Shown: positions 8,032-17,404, numbered from the stretch's first letter. The stretch: 64,000 nt of DNA from an uncultured Gammaproteobacteria bacterium (GCA_947259075.1 CAMYKQ010000017.1:1-64000); one strand, 5' to 3'. Notes: generated from the sequence alone by a model not told the origin. Numbers and translations: made by a program.

Positions 8032-9656
8032 GGACGGTGTTGCGCCAATATACTCAGCGCTACCGCTTCCGCCACCTCAATGCCGTCCACCGCCGCGGAG
8101 AGGATGCCGCCGGCATACCCCGCGCCCTCACCCGCGGGATACAAACCTTGGGTGTTGAGGCTCTGATAATCATCGCGCTTGCGTTTGATGCGCAGCGGCG
8201 AGGAGGTGCGGGTTTCGACGCCGGTGAGCACGGCATCGTGCCGCGCGAATCCCTTGATCTGTTTTTCGAAGACCGGCAGGGCCTCGCGGATCGCGGCGAT
8301 GGCATAGCCGGGCAGCGCGCCGCTGAGATCGCTGAGGCGCACTCCCGGCGTATACGAGGGCAACACCTCGCCGAACGCCGTTGAAGCCCTGCCTTGCAAA
8401 AAATCACCGACCAGCTGTCCCGGCGCGGCGTAATTACCGCCGCCCAAGACGAAGGCGCGCGACTCCAGTTCGCGTTGCAGCTCGATACCCGCCAAGGGAT
8501 GATCGCTGGGAAAATCCGCCGGCGTGATGCCGACGACGATGCCGCTGTTGGCGTTGCGCTCGTTGCGCGAATATTGACTCATGCCATTGGTGACCACGCG
8601 GCCTGCTTCGGAAGTGGCGGCCACCACCGTGCCGCCGGGGCACATGCAGAAGCTATACACGCTGCGGCCGTTGCTGCAGTGGTGTACCAGTTTGTAATCC
8701 GCCGCGCCGAGTCCGGGGTGGCCGGCGGCATCACCGAAGCGGCAGCGGTCGATCAAGGCCTGGGGATGCTCGATGCGGAAACCGATGGAAAAGGGTTTCG
8801 CCTCGATATAGACACCGCGCTCATAAAGCATCTTAAAGGTGTCGCGGGCGCTGTGGCCGATGGCGAGAATGACGTGATCGCAGGCGATGCGTTCACCGCT
8901 GGCGAGCGCCACCGCCCGCACCCGCCCCTCCACGATATCAATATCGGCGACGCGGCTCTCGAAACGGAACTCTCCGCCGAGGCGGATAATTTCTTCGCGG
9001 ATTTTTTCCAGCATGCTGACGAGGCGGAAGGTGCCGACGTGCGGCTTGCTGAGGTAAAGAATCTCCTCGGGCGCGCCCGCCTTCACGAACTCGCGCAGCA
9101 CTTTTTTGCCGAGGTGGCGCGGGTCTTGAATCTGGGTGTACAACTTGCCGTCGGAAAAGGTGCCCGCGCCGCCCTCGCCAAACTGTACATTCGATTCCGG
9201 ATTGAGTTTGTGCTCGCGCCACAAGGCCCACGTGTCCTTGGTACGCTGCCGCACTTCCTTGCCGCGCTCCAGAATCAGCGGCTTGAAACCCATCTGCGCC
9301 AGCAGCAGCGCCGCCATGAAACCGCAGGGGCCGGTACCGACGATCACCGGGCGGGACTTGAGCGCGGCGGGCGCGTGCGCGCGGAATTGATACTCGCTAT
9401 CCGGCGTGGCTTTGACGTGCGCATCGGCGCTGCAGCGTTGCAACACCCGCGCCTCCGCCTTCACCTCCACGTCCAGCGAATAGACGAATACGATCGCATG
9501 CTTCTTGCGCGCGTCATAAGCGCGGCGCGCGATGGTGTAGCCGAGCAGATCATCCGCGGCGATCCCCAGCCGCTGGCAGATCGCCGCACGGAGCGCATCC
9601 GCCGTATGCTCGAGGGGGAGTCGGATTTCAGTGAGTCGTAACATCGTGCGGTCCAT
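8028..9656 (-). CDS. FAD-dependent oxidoreductase of the COG2509 type
   Basis: 542 residues. After an N-terminal region of about 100 residues there is a dinucleotide-binding motif VIVGTGPCGFMAALLLAQMG, continuing into LERGKEVRQRTKD. The family signature NVQFGEGGAGTFSDGKLYT follows, as does a late FAD-contact segment GLYPAGEGAGYAGGI. These belong to a widespread, poorly characterised flavoprotein family in bacteria, often annotated only as NAD(P)/FAD-dependent oxidoreductase. The substrate is unknown. The first four residues may be extra, because a second ATG (codon 5, MLRLTEIRLPLEH) is a plausible start. It is followed by the SpoU gene with an ATGA overlap. Confidence 0.85.
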   Translation of the reverse strand: MDRTMLRLTEIRLPLEHTADALRAAICQRLGIAADDLLGYTIARRAYDARKKHAIVFVYSLDVEVKAEARVLQRCSADAHVKATPDSEYQFRAHAPAALKSRPVIVGTGPCGFMAALLLAQMGFKPLILERGKEVRQRTKDTWALWREHKLNPESNVQFGEGGAGTFSDGKLYTQIQDPRHLGKKVLREFVKAGAPEEILYLSKPHVGTFRLVSMLEKIREEIIRLGGEFRFESRVADIDIVEGRVRAVALASGERIACDHVILAIGHSARDTFKMLYERGVYIEAKPFSIGFRIEHPQALIDRCRFGDAAGHPGLGAADYKLVHHCSNGRSVYSFCMCPGGTVVAATSEAGRVVTNGMSQYSRNERNANSGIVVGITPADFPSDHPLAGIELQRELESRAFVLGGGNYAAPGQLVGDFLQGRASTAFGEVLPSYTPGVRLSDLSGALPGYAIAAIREALPVFEKQIKGFARHDAVLTGVETRTSSPLRIKRKRDDYQSLNTQGLYPAGEGAGYAGGILSAAVDGIEVAEAVALSILAQHRP

Positions 9657-9880
9657 GGCCAGCCGTCAGGGCGGCGGCCATTTTACCTTGTTAATGCCTT
9701 GAGATGTCCGCTATCCGCCGGTACTTTCCCCGCCGGTGGCGATGAAAAAAGCACAGATTAAGCAAGCAGCAGCGTAGAAAGACCATGGATATTCCCCTCG
9801 CCCGCCAGGGCAAGGGGAGAAAGGGGAGACAAGTTATCGCCGGGGTTAAACCGGCAATCCAACTTGCTTAGCTTGAGACT
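9657..9880. other. Intergenic region holding a G/C palindrome
   Basis: About 220 bp between dsbC and the FAD-dependent gene, both on the minus strand. The only clear structure is the hairpin at 9794-9817. I see no open frame with coding character. Confidence 0.4.
9794..9817. repeat. G/C-rich hairpin, dispersed-repeat type
   Basis: CCCCT-c-GCCC, loop GCCA, GGGC-a-AGGGG forms a near-perfect hairpin. There is no T tract on the minus strand, so it is not a standard terminator for dsbC. Its composition recalls the palindrome inserted in the RHS remnant at 1666-1698. Confidence 0.5.
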
Positions 9881-10621
9881 TCAACGCGCCGCGGTGGCTT
9901 GGTCGAGGGCTTGACTCAAACGCGCGGCGGGCATGTAGCCGGGGACGACGCTGCCGTCTTCCAGCACCAGGGTGGGCGTGCCCGATACGCCGAAACGCGC
10001 CGCCAGCGCCAACTGTTCTTTTACGGGATTGTCACAATTTTTTTGTTCCACCGCCTCGCCGAGTTTGGCGCGGGTCATGGCGGCGCGGCGGTCCTTCGCG
10101 CACCACACGTTCACCATCTTGAAATACGAAGGCGTGTTCTCGCCCGAACGCGGGAAGGCCAGATAACGGATGGTGATGCCGGCCTTGTTGTAGTCGGCCA
10201 TCTCGGCGTGCAGTTTGCGGCAATAGGAGCAATCAACATCAGTGAAAACGGTCACCACGTGCTTTTGCTGTTTGGTCGTCGCGGGGAAAATGATCATGTC
10301 CTTTTCCTTGAGCTCATTCACCAATTGCAAGCGCCCCGCGCCACGGCGGCTCTCGGAGAGATTTTCCCGGGTAGCGACGTCGATCAAATCACCCTGCAAG
10401 GCGTAACGCCCGTCTTTAGAGACATACAATACCTCGGGACCGAAACTCACTTCGTACAGTCCCGCCACCGGACTCTCGACGATACGATCGGGCGTCATGC
10501 CCGGCACCAATTGCTGCATCACCTTGGTCAAGGCCTTGATATTGTCGTCGGCGGCCAGCGCCGTCATGCTCATCGCCGCCAGCGCACCCGCGGCCCAGTA
10601 GGTCAGTTTGCTGTTCATCAT
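9881..10621 (-). CDS. dsbC: Thiol:disulfide interchange protein DsbC
   Basis: 246 residues with a Sec signal peptide (about 1-24, MTALAADD). An N-terminal dimerisation domain (VESPVAGLYEVSFGPEVLYV) is followed by a thioredoxin-fold catalytic domain. The active site CxxC is in FTDVDCSYCRKLHAEM, with the cis-Pro loop at SGTPTLVLEDG. DsbC is a periplasmic disulfide isomerase that corrects wrong disulfides and is kept reduced by DsbD (not in this window). It lies downstream of xerD, as in Pseudomonas, separated by about 83 bp. Confidence 0.95.
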   Translation of the reverse strand: MMNSKLTYWAAGALAAMSMTALAADDNIKALTKVMQQLVPGMTPDRIVESPVAGLYEVSFGPEVLYVSKDGRYALQGDLIDVATRENLSESRRGAGRLQLVNELKEKDMIIFPATTKQQKHVVTVFTDVDCSYCRKLHAEMADYNKAGITIRYLAFPRSGENTPSYFKMVNVWCAKDRRAAMTRAKLGEAVEQKNCDNPVKEQLALAARFGVSGTPTLVLEDGSVVPGYMPAARLSQALDQATAAR

Positions 10622-10704
10622 GATAGTAAATCGCTCGTTTTAGAAAACCGGTTTCAGTTGGAGGCCTAGACGTTACGCTGGTTCCCCGCTCCGTGATATT
10701 AGCG

Positions 10705-11616
10705 TTAGCCGCGCGGGTGGTGCGCGGCATGGACGCTCTTCAGACGCTCTCGCGCCACATGAGTGTATATCTGGGTTGTCGACAGATTATGATGTCCCAA
10801 GAGCATCTGTACCACCCGCAGATCGGCGCCGTGATTGAGCAAGTGCGTAGCGAAGGAGTGCCGCAGGGTGTGGGGCGAGAGGCTGGCGCGCACCCCCGCG
10901 CGCAGGGCATAACGTTTGATTAAATACCAAAAGGCCTGGCGGGTCATGGCGCCGCCGCGCTGGGTGACGAACAAGGCGTTGCTCTGGGCGCCATGCAGCA
11001 AAGCGGGCCGCGCCTCGCGCAGATAGCGTTCCAGCCAGCTCGCCGCCTCGTCGCCCATGGGCACCAAACGTTCCTTGCTGCCCTTGCCCACCACCCGCAC
11101 CACGCCCTGACGCAGGTTGAGCTGGGTCACCTCCACGCCCACCAGCTCGGAGACCCGCAGGCCTGAGGCATACAGCAATTCCAGCATGGCGCGGTCGCGC
11201 AGGCCGAGTGCCGCGTTGATGTCCGGCCCGTGCAACAAGGCCTCCACTTCGGCCTCGGTGAGGGCCTTGGGCAAGGGCCGGCCGAGTTTGGGCGCGTCGA
11301 TGAGGGCGCTGGGGTCCACGCTCAAACGCCGCTCGCGCACTTGGTATTGATAAAAACGCCGCAGGCTGGAGAGCAGCCGCGCCGAACTGCGCGGCTGGGC
11401 GCCGCCGTTGACCCGCTGCGCCAAATAAGCCAGGAGGTCCTCGCGGCGCGCGGCGAGGAGTTCGCGGCCTTGCGGCCGCAGCCACTGCGCCCAGCCTTTG
11501 AGATCAGCGCGGTAAGCGGCCAGGGTATTGCCGCTCAAACCGTTCTCCATCCACAGGGCGTCGAGAAAGCCGTCGATGACCGCTTGCTGCTCGCCGCTCA
11601 GCGCCTCATCGGTCAC
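10705..11616 (-). CDS. xerD: Site-specific tyrosine recombinase XerD
   Basis: A phage-integrase-fold recombinase that, with XerC, resolves chromosome dimers at dif. The N-terminal SAM-like domain (LWMENGLSGNTLAAYRADL) precedes the catalytic domain with Arg in YASGLRVSELV, the HxxR box in LSPHTLRHSFATHLLNHGAD, the H in MLLGHHNLSTTQ, and the nucleophile Tyr in QIYTHVARERL. I chose the GTG at 11614-11616 (VTDEALSGEQQ), just after the ogt stop; this gives 303 residues, close to the usual 298. A GTG ten codons further upstream (11644-11646) is also in frame but lies inside ogt. Confidence 0.92.
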   Translation of the reverse strand: MTDEALSGEQQAVIDGFLDALWMENGLSGNTLAAYRADLKGWAQWLRPQGRELLAARREDLLAYLAQRVNGGAQPRSSARLLSSLRRFYQYQVRERRLSVDPSALIDAPKLGRPLPKALTEAEVEALLHGPDINAALGLRDRAMLELLYASGLRVSELVGVEVTQLNLRQGVVRVVGKGSKERLVPMGDEAASWLERYLREARPALLHGAQSNALFVTQRGGAMTRQAFWYLIKRYALRAGVRASLSPHTLRHSFATHLLNHGADLRVVQMLLGHHNLSTTQIYTHVARERLKSVHAAHHPRG

Positions 11617-11618
11617 GC

Positions 11619-12152
11619 TCAGGCCTGCTCGTGCCGCAGCAGCCACTGTTTGAGCGCCAGGGCCGGGCCCTCGATACGGCCCATGAAACCGCCGGCGCCG
11701 CCGGCCGCCACCACGCGGTGACAGGGCACGAACAGCGGAATGGGATTGGCGCGGCAGGCGCCGCCCACCGCCCGCGGCCCGCTGCCGAGGAGACGGGCCA
11801 GCTCGCCGTACTGGCGGGTTTCACCGGCGGGGATGGCGCGCAAGGCGGCCCACACCCGAGCCTGAAACGCGGTGCCACTCAAATTCAAAGGCAGATCAAG
11901 CGGGCTGCGCGCATCGGCGAAATAGGCCCGCAACTGCGCCACCGCCCGCCGCGCCAATTCGGCGCGGGGCGCCCGGTCCGGCGTGGCGGTTTCAATAAAG
12001 CTCACGTCGCACAGTGCGCCGTTCTCCGTGCGCAGGGCGATCTTCACCCCCGGCACCGGACTGGCGAACACGGCCTCGTAGTCGTTTGATAAAGCGCTGG
12101 CGGCCGCGACGCGCAAACCGCTGACCGGACGGATTAGATCGGCATGCATCAC
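11619..12152 (-). CDS. ogt: Methylated-DNA--protein-cysteine methyltransferase
   Basis: 177 residues, the suicide DNA-repair enzyme that removes alkyl groups from O6-alkylguanine. The active-site motif is PCHRVVAAGGAGGFMG with the acceptor Cys. The preceding helix-turn-helix region AFQARVWAALRAIPAGETR and the arginine finger segment AVGGACRANPIPLFV are typical. The short N-terminal domain is of the Ogt type rather than the Ada fusion type. The start overlaps the stop of the upstream TPR gene by ATGA, and xerD follows at once, so TPR gene - ogt - xerD look like one unit. Confidence 0.93.
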   Translation of the reverse strand: MMHADLIRPVSGLRVAAASALSNDYEAVFASPVPGVKIALRTENGALCDVSFIETATPDRAPRAELARRAVAQLRAYFADARSPLDLPLNLSGTAFQARVWAALRAIPAGETRQYGELARLLGSGPRAVGGACRANPIPLFVPCHRVVAAGGAGGFMGRIEGPALALKQWLLRHEQA

Positions 12153-13981
12153 TTACCTCCTAATTGATCCAAGGCGCGCAAGGCGTAGGCCCGGCGCGCG
12201 GGGTCGGTGTCCTCACCCAGCAAACCCGCGTACAAACGCCGCGCATCGGCGGCGAGTCCCGCTCTTTCGAGCGCGGCCGCGGCGTGAAAACGGCCGAGCT
12301 GTCCCCAGCTATCCCGCGCCCCTTCTTCGCCCGCGAGGAAGGCTACACGCAGATAACTCAGAGCGGCGCGTTGATAATCCTCCAAGGCATCATAAGACTG
12401 ACCCGCCCAGAATTGCAGCTCGCGCTGCATGTCCATCTCCGGGGTGAGCGCGGCCAAGCCTTGCCATAATTCCAATGCGGCAGAGTGCTGGCCCAAACCC
12501 TGCACCACACCGGCCGCCCGCAACAACTCCTGGCGCTGCGCGGGTGTGAGCGCCGCCCCCAGCGCGAGCACATCGTGCAATACGCTGATGCCCAATTCGT
12601 CGCTGCCGCTGGCGAGCAAGACCCGCGCCCGCAGCAATTGCCACGCCGCCGCCTCGGTGCCAAGGGGCGGCACGGACAGATCACCCATCAACCGCGTGGC
12701 GGCGGGCAGGTCACCTTCGTTCAAGGCCAGCGCCGCCAAGCTGTAACGCACCCCGGCGGGCAGGAGGTCCAGGCTGGGGAAACGGGCGGAGTGGAGATAC
12801 AAGGCCCGCAACAGCGTGCGATCGTGCGCGGTATTTTCAAAGGCAGCGACGAAGCGCTGGTGCGCCCCGGCGGCGCCGGACTGGACCGGGTCGAGCAAAA
12901 TCAGCGCCGCCATCAGCGCCCGCGCCTCCATCGGTTTTACCGCTCGCAGACGCGATTCAATATCCAGCCACGGGGCGGTATCCTCGATACGCAATTGCGC
13001 CCGTTGCGCCAAAGCCGTGCCGTGCCGCAAATAGGCGTCCCACAAAAGATCGGCATCCACCGCCAGCATCTCGCCCGCGGCGCCATAACCTAAGCTGACG
13101 GCGTTTTCCAAATCCTCGATGCGCGCCAGCTCGTCGCCGCTCAAGCGCATCGCCTCCGCCGCCACCGCCCACAAACGCCGCCGCGTGGACGCCTCGATCG
13201 CGGCGTCGCGCGCCAAGGCGCGGGCCTGCGCCGCGACGCTGCCAGGCGCGCTTGTTTGCGCACGCAAGTCCGCGAGTAAATTTAAGGCGCGGCTTTCGGG
13301 ATCGGCGTGGGACACGAGCAGCTCCGCGGCCTCGGCGGCGCGGTTGGCGGTGAGCAAAACGCGCGCGGCGAGACGCGTCTCCTCCGCGTCGAACTCCGGC
13401 GTGTCTTGTTGGTAACGCTGCAGCGCGGTACCCGCCTCGTCGGCGCGCTGTTCCGCCAAATACGTCTCGATGACCAGGCGCCGCCACTCGGCGAGCTGAT
13501 TGGCGCTCAGACTTTCTTCTTTGGCCCAGATCAAACGCGCCAGCCGTTCGCGCGCGGCGGCCGGACGGCCCATGGCCAGCTCCGCTTCAGCGGCGCGGGT
13601 TTGCGTCCATTTATGCAAGTCGTCGCGCGCATCCGCGGGCAAGGCATCAGCCCCCGCGATCACGGCCTCCCACTGCTCCAAGGCGATATGCAGGGCGATG
13701 CGGTGTTTTTCCCAGCGCGCCGATTCCGCCGCGTCGCCGGCGGCCTCGGCCTGATAGCGGTCGATGAGCCGTTGCGCGAGTTGCGGCGCGCCGTGGCGGA
13801 TCAAACGGGTGATGTCGTCATCGCCGCCGGCGGCAGGCGCTGGTGGCGCGATCAGACTTAATAGAACAACGAAGAGTGCCGCCTGAACCCCGCGGCTAGC
13901 GGTATTGAGGCGCGCTAAAAAAAACAACGGACCGCGAAAGCGGCGGGCGCCGTTCCACGATCCGTTGTACGCAGCATCCAT
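12149..13981 (-). CDS. Exported TPR/alpha-solenoid protein
   Basis: About 610 residues of Ala/Leu/Arg-rich helical repeats (for example QLAQRLIDRYQAEAAGDAAE and FWAGQSYDALEDYQRAALSY), with a hydrophobic segment near the start (VQAALFVVLLSLIAPPAPAAG) that looks like a signal peptide. It resembles tetratricopeptide repeat proteins of the cell envelope; no enzymatic motif is visible. The start is uncertain. The open frame extends upstream into rplS, so I used the ATG at 13979-13981, but the rplS terminator hairpin (13917-13954) lies inside that N-terminal stretch. The only in-frame alternative before the signal peptide is a TTG at 13925-13927. It is the first gene of the ogt - xerD unit. Confidence 0.75.
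   Translation of the reverse strand: MDAAYNGSWNGARRFRGPLFFLARLNTASRGVQAALFVVLLSLIAPPAPAAGGDDDITRLIRHGAPQLAQRLIDRYQAEAAGDAAESARWEKHRIALHIALEQWEAVIAGADALPADARDDLHKWTQTRAAEAELAMGRPAAARERLARLIWAKEESLSANQLAEWRRLVIETYLAEQRADEAGTALQRYQQDTPEFDAEETRLAARVLLTANRAAEAAELLVSHADPESRALNLLADLRAQTSAPGSVAAQARALARDAAIEASTRRRLWAVAAEAMRLSGDELARIEDLENAVSLGYGAAGEMLAVDADLLWDAYLRHGTALAQRAQLRIEDTAPWLDIESRLRAVKPMEARALMAALILLDPVQSGAAGAHQRFVAAFENTAHDRTLLRALYLHSARFPSLDLLPAGVRYSLAALALNEGDLPAATRLMGDLSVPPLGTEAAAWQLLRARVLLASGSDELGISVLHDVLALGAALTPAQRQELLRAAGVVQGLGQHSAALELWQGLAALTPEMDMQRELQFWAGQSYDALEDYQRAALSYLRVAFLAGEEGARDSWGQLGRFHAAAALERAGLAADARRLYAGLLGEDTDPARRAYALRALDQLGGK
13917..13954 (-). terminator. Rho-independent terminator after rplS
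   Basis: On the minus strand AACGG ... CCGTT encloses CCGC-TTTC-GCGG (a GC-rich stem with an asymmetric bulge), followed by eight T (13917-13924). It is about 40 bp past the rplS stop and would end the rpsP operon. Confidence 0.7.
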
Positions 13982-13994
13982 CGCTGCGAAGGGC

Positions 13995-14339
13995 TTAAAG
14001 CTTTTCTTTGATGCGGGCCGACTTGCCTCGGCGGCCACGCAGGTAATAAAGTTTGGCGCGGCTGACATCGCCACGGCGCACCAGCTTGATACCGGCGACC
14101 ACGGGGCTGTGGGTCTGAAACACGCGCTCCACGCCTTCGCCATGCGAGATTTTGCGCACGGTGAAGGCGGAGTTGAGGCCGCGGTTGCGCTTGGCGATGA
14201 CCACGCCTTCGAAGGCCTGCAAACGTTCGCGGGTACCTTCCTTCACCTTCACTTGCACTTCGACGGTGTCGCCGGGCCCAAAGGCCGGGACTTCCGTCTT
14301 CATCTGTTCGGCTTCGATTTGCTGGATGATGTTACTCAT
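13995..14339 (-). CDS. rplS: 50S ribosomal protein L19
   Basis: 114 residues, full length for bL19. It shows the family core [20 protein letters not shown], then [33 protein letters not shown] and [18 protein letters not shown] at the C-terminus. L19 sits at the 30S-50S interface. It is last in the rpsP-rimM-trmD-rplS operon and is followed by a terminator. Confidence 0.98.
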   Translation of the reverse strand: MSNIIQQIEAEQMKTEVPAFGPGDTVEVQVKVKEGTRERLQAFEGVVIAKRNRGLNSAFTVRKISHGEGVERVFQTHSPVVAGIKLVRRGDVSRAKLYYLRGRRGKSARIKEKL

Positions 14340-14390
14340 GACTGTTACCCCAAAAATATATCCACGTTTTCACCAAAACGAACGTCCCGC

Positions 14391-15128
14391 TTATTCATCG
14401 CGTTCGCGTTTAAACTCATTCAACAGCGCCGTTTGCTCCGGCGTCAGCGTCCTATCCCGCAACAGGTCGGGCCGCTCCAGCCAGGTGCGCCCCAGGGCCT
14501 GTTTCAGGCGCCAGCGGCGTATCGCCGCGTGATCACCCTGCAACAACACCGGCGGCACCGCCACGCCCTCGTATTCTTCCGGGCGGGTGTAATGCGGGTG
14601 ATCCAGCAAGCCCGCCGCGAAGGAATCCTGCGCGGCGGACTGTTCATGCCCCAAGACCCCGGGCAAGAGACGGATCACCGCGTCCATCATCACCATCGCC
14701 GCCAGCTCGCCGCCGCTCAGCACATAGTCGCCGATGGACCATTCCTCGTCCACCTCGCGGTCGATTAGGCGCTGATCGACGCCTTCATAACGGCCCGCCA
14801 CCAAAATCACGCCCGGCCGCGCCGCCAGTTCCGCCGCCCCGGCTTGATCCAGCCGCCGCCCCTGCGGGCTGAGGTAGATCACCCGGCTGTCCGGGGCCTG
14901 GGTCCGCGCCGCGTGTATCGCGTCGCGCAGCGGCTGCACCATCATCACCATACCGGGGCCGCCGCCGTAGGGCCGGTCGTCCACCGTGCGGTGGCGGTCG
15001 TGGGTGTACTCCCGCGGATTCCGCAGCGTCAGCTCCACCAGCCCCCGCTGCACCGCCCGGCCCGTGACCCCGTGACGGGTCGCGATCTCAAACAGCTCCG
15101 GAAACAGGGTGATGACGTCGAAACGCAT
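14391..15128 (-). CDS. trmD: tRNA (guanine37-N1)-methyltransferase TrmD
   Basis: 245 residues. TrmD forms a SPOUT-fold dimer that methylates G37 of tRNAs with a G at position 36, preventing frameshifts. Motifs are [14 protein letters not shown] at the start, [12 protein letters not shown], the AdoMet knot loop [29 protein letters not shown], and [20 protein letters not shown] with the C-terminal linker. It begins 3 bp after the rimM stop, so the two are coupled. Confidence 0.98.
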   Translation of the reverse strand: MRFDVITLFPELFEIATRHGVTGRAVQRGLVELTLRNPREYTHDRHRTVDDRPYGGGPGMVMMVQPLRDAIHAARTQAPDSRVIYLSPQGRRLDQAGAAELAARPGVILVAGRYEGVDQRLIDREVDEEWSIGDYVLSGGELAAMVMMDAVIRLLPGVLGHEQSAAQDSFAAGLLDHPHYTRPEEYEGVAVPPVLLQGDHAAIRRWRLKQALGRTWLERPDLLRDRTLTPEQTALLNEFKRERDE

Positions 15129-15131
15129 CGC

Positions 15132-15644
15132 TCAAAACTCCGGGTCCCACTCGACCCGCATCTCGCCCTGTTCAAGGTCGACCCCGGTCACCACTACACC
15201 CCAGACATAAGGGATCAGCCGTTCCCGCTCGCCCTTGACCACCAGCACATCGTTGGCGCCGGTCTCTAATAAACGGTCCACTACACCCAGCTCTACGCCG
15301 TCCCGGGTGATGACCCGCAATCCTTCCAAATCCGCCCAGTAAAACTCATCGGGACCCAAGTCCGGCAAGTCAGCCCGCGGAACGCCGATATCGCAACCGA
15401 CCAGCTTTTGCGCCGCGTCGCGATCCGCGTACTCCGCCAGCCGCGCCACCAGGGCCTTACCGTGGGGCCGGCCCTCGGCCACCGCCAGGGGCCGCCACGC
15501 ATCACCCATTTTCAGCCACCAGCGCGGGTGCTCCAAGATCGCCTCCCGGGGCTCGGTATAGGCATAGACCTTGACCCAGCCGCGCACGCCATAGACGCCG
15601 CCTATACAACCGATCACCACCATGCGTTGGGCATCTATCGACAT
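15132..15644 (-). CDS. rimM: Ribosome maturation factor RimM
   Basis: 170 residues. RimM binds S19 and assists 30S head assembly. The N-terminal RimM domain shows VVIGCIGGVYGVRGWVKVYA and the C-terminal PRC-barrel shows DEFYWADLEGLRV with LIPYVWGVVVTGVDLE. I chose the ATG at 15642-15644 because a GAGGG lies about 7 bases before it; an upstream in-frame GTG (15663-15665) would add seven residues. Second gene of the rpsP operon. Confidence 0.95.
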   Translation of the reverse strand: MSIDAQRMVVIGCIGGVYGVRGWVKVYAYTEPREAILEHPRWWLKMGDAWRPLAVAEGRPHGKALVARLAEYADRDAAQKLVGCDIGVPRADLPDLGPDEFYWADLEGLRVITRDGVELGVVDRLLETGANDVLVVKGERERLIPYVWGVVVTGVDLEQGEMRVEWDPEF

Positions 15645-15676
15645 ATGCCCTCGCTGGGGTGACACACCGGGCGAGA

Positions 15677-15922
15677 TCAGGCCTGGGCTTGGCTCTTCAG
15701 CAATTGGCCGACGCGATCGGAGGGCTGGGCGCCTTGCGAAACCCAGTAGTTAACCCGCTCAACATTGACTTCGAGTGTGGTCTCGGCGCCCTTGGCGACC
15801 GGGTTGAAGAAGCCCACGCGCTCGATGAAACGGCCACCGCGGGCGCTGCGGCTGTCGGTCACCACGATGTGGTAGAAAGGCCGTTTTTTCGCGCCGCTGC
15901 GGGCCAAACGAATGCTCACCAT
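15677..15922 (-). CDS. rpsP: 30S ribosomal protein S16
   Basis: 81 residues, normal length for bS16, with the family start [20 protein letters not shown] and the middle [21 protein letters not shown]16 is an early-assembling 30S protein. First gene of the four-gene operon, with a 123-bp gap after ffh where its promoter probably lies; a TACAAT hexamer occurs on the minus strand at 15993-15998. Confidence 0.98.
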   Translation of the reverse strand: MVSIRLARSGAKKRPFYHIVVTDSRSARGGRFIERVGFFNPVAKGAETTLEVNVERVNYWVSQGAQPSDRVGQLLKSQAQA

Positions 15923-15992
15923 GTCAGTACGTATCCCCTAAAATGCAAGTAGCCCGCCACCCCGCGAGACGGAGGGGCGGTAAAAGCGCGTT

Positions 15993-15998
15993 ATTGTA
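15993..15998 (-). promoter_or_regulatory. Possible -10 element of the rpsP operon promoter
   Basis: TACAAT on the minus strand, about 70 bases before the rpsP start and within the only sizeable gap of this block. No good TTGACA is seen 17 bases upstream, so this is a weak call based on one hexamer and its position. Confidence 0.3.
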
Positions 15999-16045
15999 CG
16001 CAATTTTCCCGAAATGGGAAGGGGGCGCTTAGCCTGGCCCCGGCT

Positions 16046-17404
16046 TTAGAAGGGCATGCGCCCCGGCAGGCGGCCGCCGAGACCACGCAACATCTTGGCC
16101 AGCCCGCCTTTTGCCATTTTTTTCATCATGCGCTGCATCTGGTCGAACTGCTTGAGCAGGCGGTTGACGTCCTGCACCTGGGTGCCGGACCCGGCGGCAA
16201 TGCGGCGCTTGCGCGAGCCCTTGATGAGATCCGGCATGCGCCGCTCCTGCGGCGTCATGGAGCCGATGATGGCCTCCATGCGCACGATCTCCTTGTCGTT
16301 GACCTGCTGCTTGACCGCATCGGGGACATTACTCATGCCGGGCATTTTGTCCATCAGGGCGCCGATGCCGCCCATCTGCCGCATCTGCGCCATTTGATCG
16401 CGGAAGTCCTCCAGGTCGAAGCCCTTGCCCTTTTTCAGCTTTTGCGCGAGTTGTTCGGCCTTGCCGCGGTCGAGGTTCTGCTCGGCCTGCTCCACCAGCG
16501 AAAGCACATCACCCATGCCGAGTATGCGCGAGGCCACCCGGTCGGGGTGGAAAGGCTCCAGGGCCGTGGTCTTCTCACCCATGCCGAGGAACTTGATGGG
16601 TTTGCCGGTGACCTGACGCACCGACAAGGCCGCGCCGCCGCGGGCGTCGCCGTCGGCCTTGGTGAGCACCACGCCGGTCAGGGGCAAGGCCTCGTTAAAA
16701 ACCTTGGCGGTGTTCACCGCGTCCTGGCCGGTCATGCTGTCGACCACGAACAAGGTCTCGATGGGGCGCAGCGCGGCGTGCAGGCGCTTGATCTCGTCCA
16801 TCATCTCGGCGTCCACGTGCAGGCGGCCGGCGGTATCGATGATGACCACGTCGATGAATTGCTTGCGCGCCGCCTCCACCGCGCCCTGGGCGATGGTCAC
16901 GGGGTCTTGATCGGGGGTGCTGGGATAAAAGGTGGCGCCGACTTCGCCGGCGAGGGTCTGCAGCTGATCGATGGCGGCGGGACGGTAGATGTCGCAGCTG
17001 GCGACCAGCACGCTCTTTTTGCGGCGCTCCTTTAAAAAGCGCGAGAGCTTGGCCACGGTGGTGGTCTTGCCCGAACCCTGCAGGCCCGCCATTAATATAA
17101 CCGCGGGCGGGGTGATATTGAGTTGCAGGTCCTCGTTGGCCTGGCCCATGAGGGCCACCAGCTCGTCGCGCACCACGCCGACCAGGGCCTGACCCGGGGT
17201 GAGGCTTTGCAGCACGTCCTTGCCCACGGCACGGGTGCGCACCTGTTCGATGAATTCGCGCACCACCGGCAGGGCGACGTCGGCCTCGAGCAGGGCCATG
17301 CGCACCTCGCGCAGGGCGTCTTTTATATTGTCCTCGGTGAGCCGGCCCTGACCCCGCAGATTCTTTAAGGTGCGGCCCAGGCGTTCAGTCAAGCTTTCAA
17401 ACAT
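16046..17404 (-). CDS. ffh: Signal recognition particle protein Ffh
   Basis: 452 residues, the usual length. Ffh binds signal sequences and 4.5S RNA and targets membrane proteins to FtsY. N domain MFESLTERLGRTLKNLRGQG; G domain with P-loop GLQGSGKTTTVAKL, DTAGRLHVD and TKADGDARGG; Met-rich M domain near the end (MGGIGALMDKMPGM, then RKRRIAAGSGTQVQDVNRLL for RNA binding). It is upstream of rpsP, a gammaproteobacterial order. Confidence 0.98.
   Translation of the reverse strand: MFESLTERLGRTLKNLRGQGRLTEDNIKDALREVRMALLEADVALPVVREFIEQVRTRAVGKDVLQSLTPGQALVGVVRDELVALMGQANEDLQLNITPPAVILMAGLQGSGKTTTVAKLSRFLKERRKKSVLVASCDIYRPAAIDQLQTLAGEVGATFYPSTPDQDPVTIAQGAVEAARKQFIDVVIIDTAGRLHVDAEMMDEIKRLHAALRPIETLFVVDSMTGQDAVNTAKVFNEALPLTGVVLTKADGDARGGAALSVRQVTGKPIKFLGMGEKTTALEPFHPDRVASRILGMGDVLSLVEQAEQNLDRGKAEQLAQKLKKGKGFDLEDFRDQMAQMRQMGGIGALMDKMPGMSNVPDAVKQQVNDKEIVRMEAIIGSMTPQERRMPDLIKGSRKRRIAAGSGTQVQDVNRLLKQFDQMQRMMKKMAKGGLAKMLRGLGGRLPGRMPF

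Noticed and set aside
8394-9641. 415-codon open frame on the plus strand
   Set aside because: It lies antisense to the FAD-dependent oxidoreductase, shows no family motif and is explained by high GC. The same applies to long antisense frames at 60462-61697, 61222-62091 and 46703-47869.
9794-9817. Terminator of dsbC
   Set aside because: The hairpin is strong but lacks a T tract; it is better described as a dispersed palindrome.
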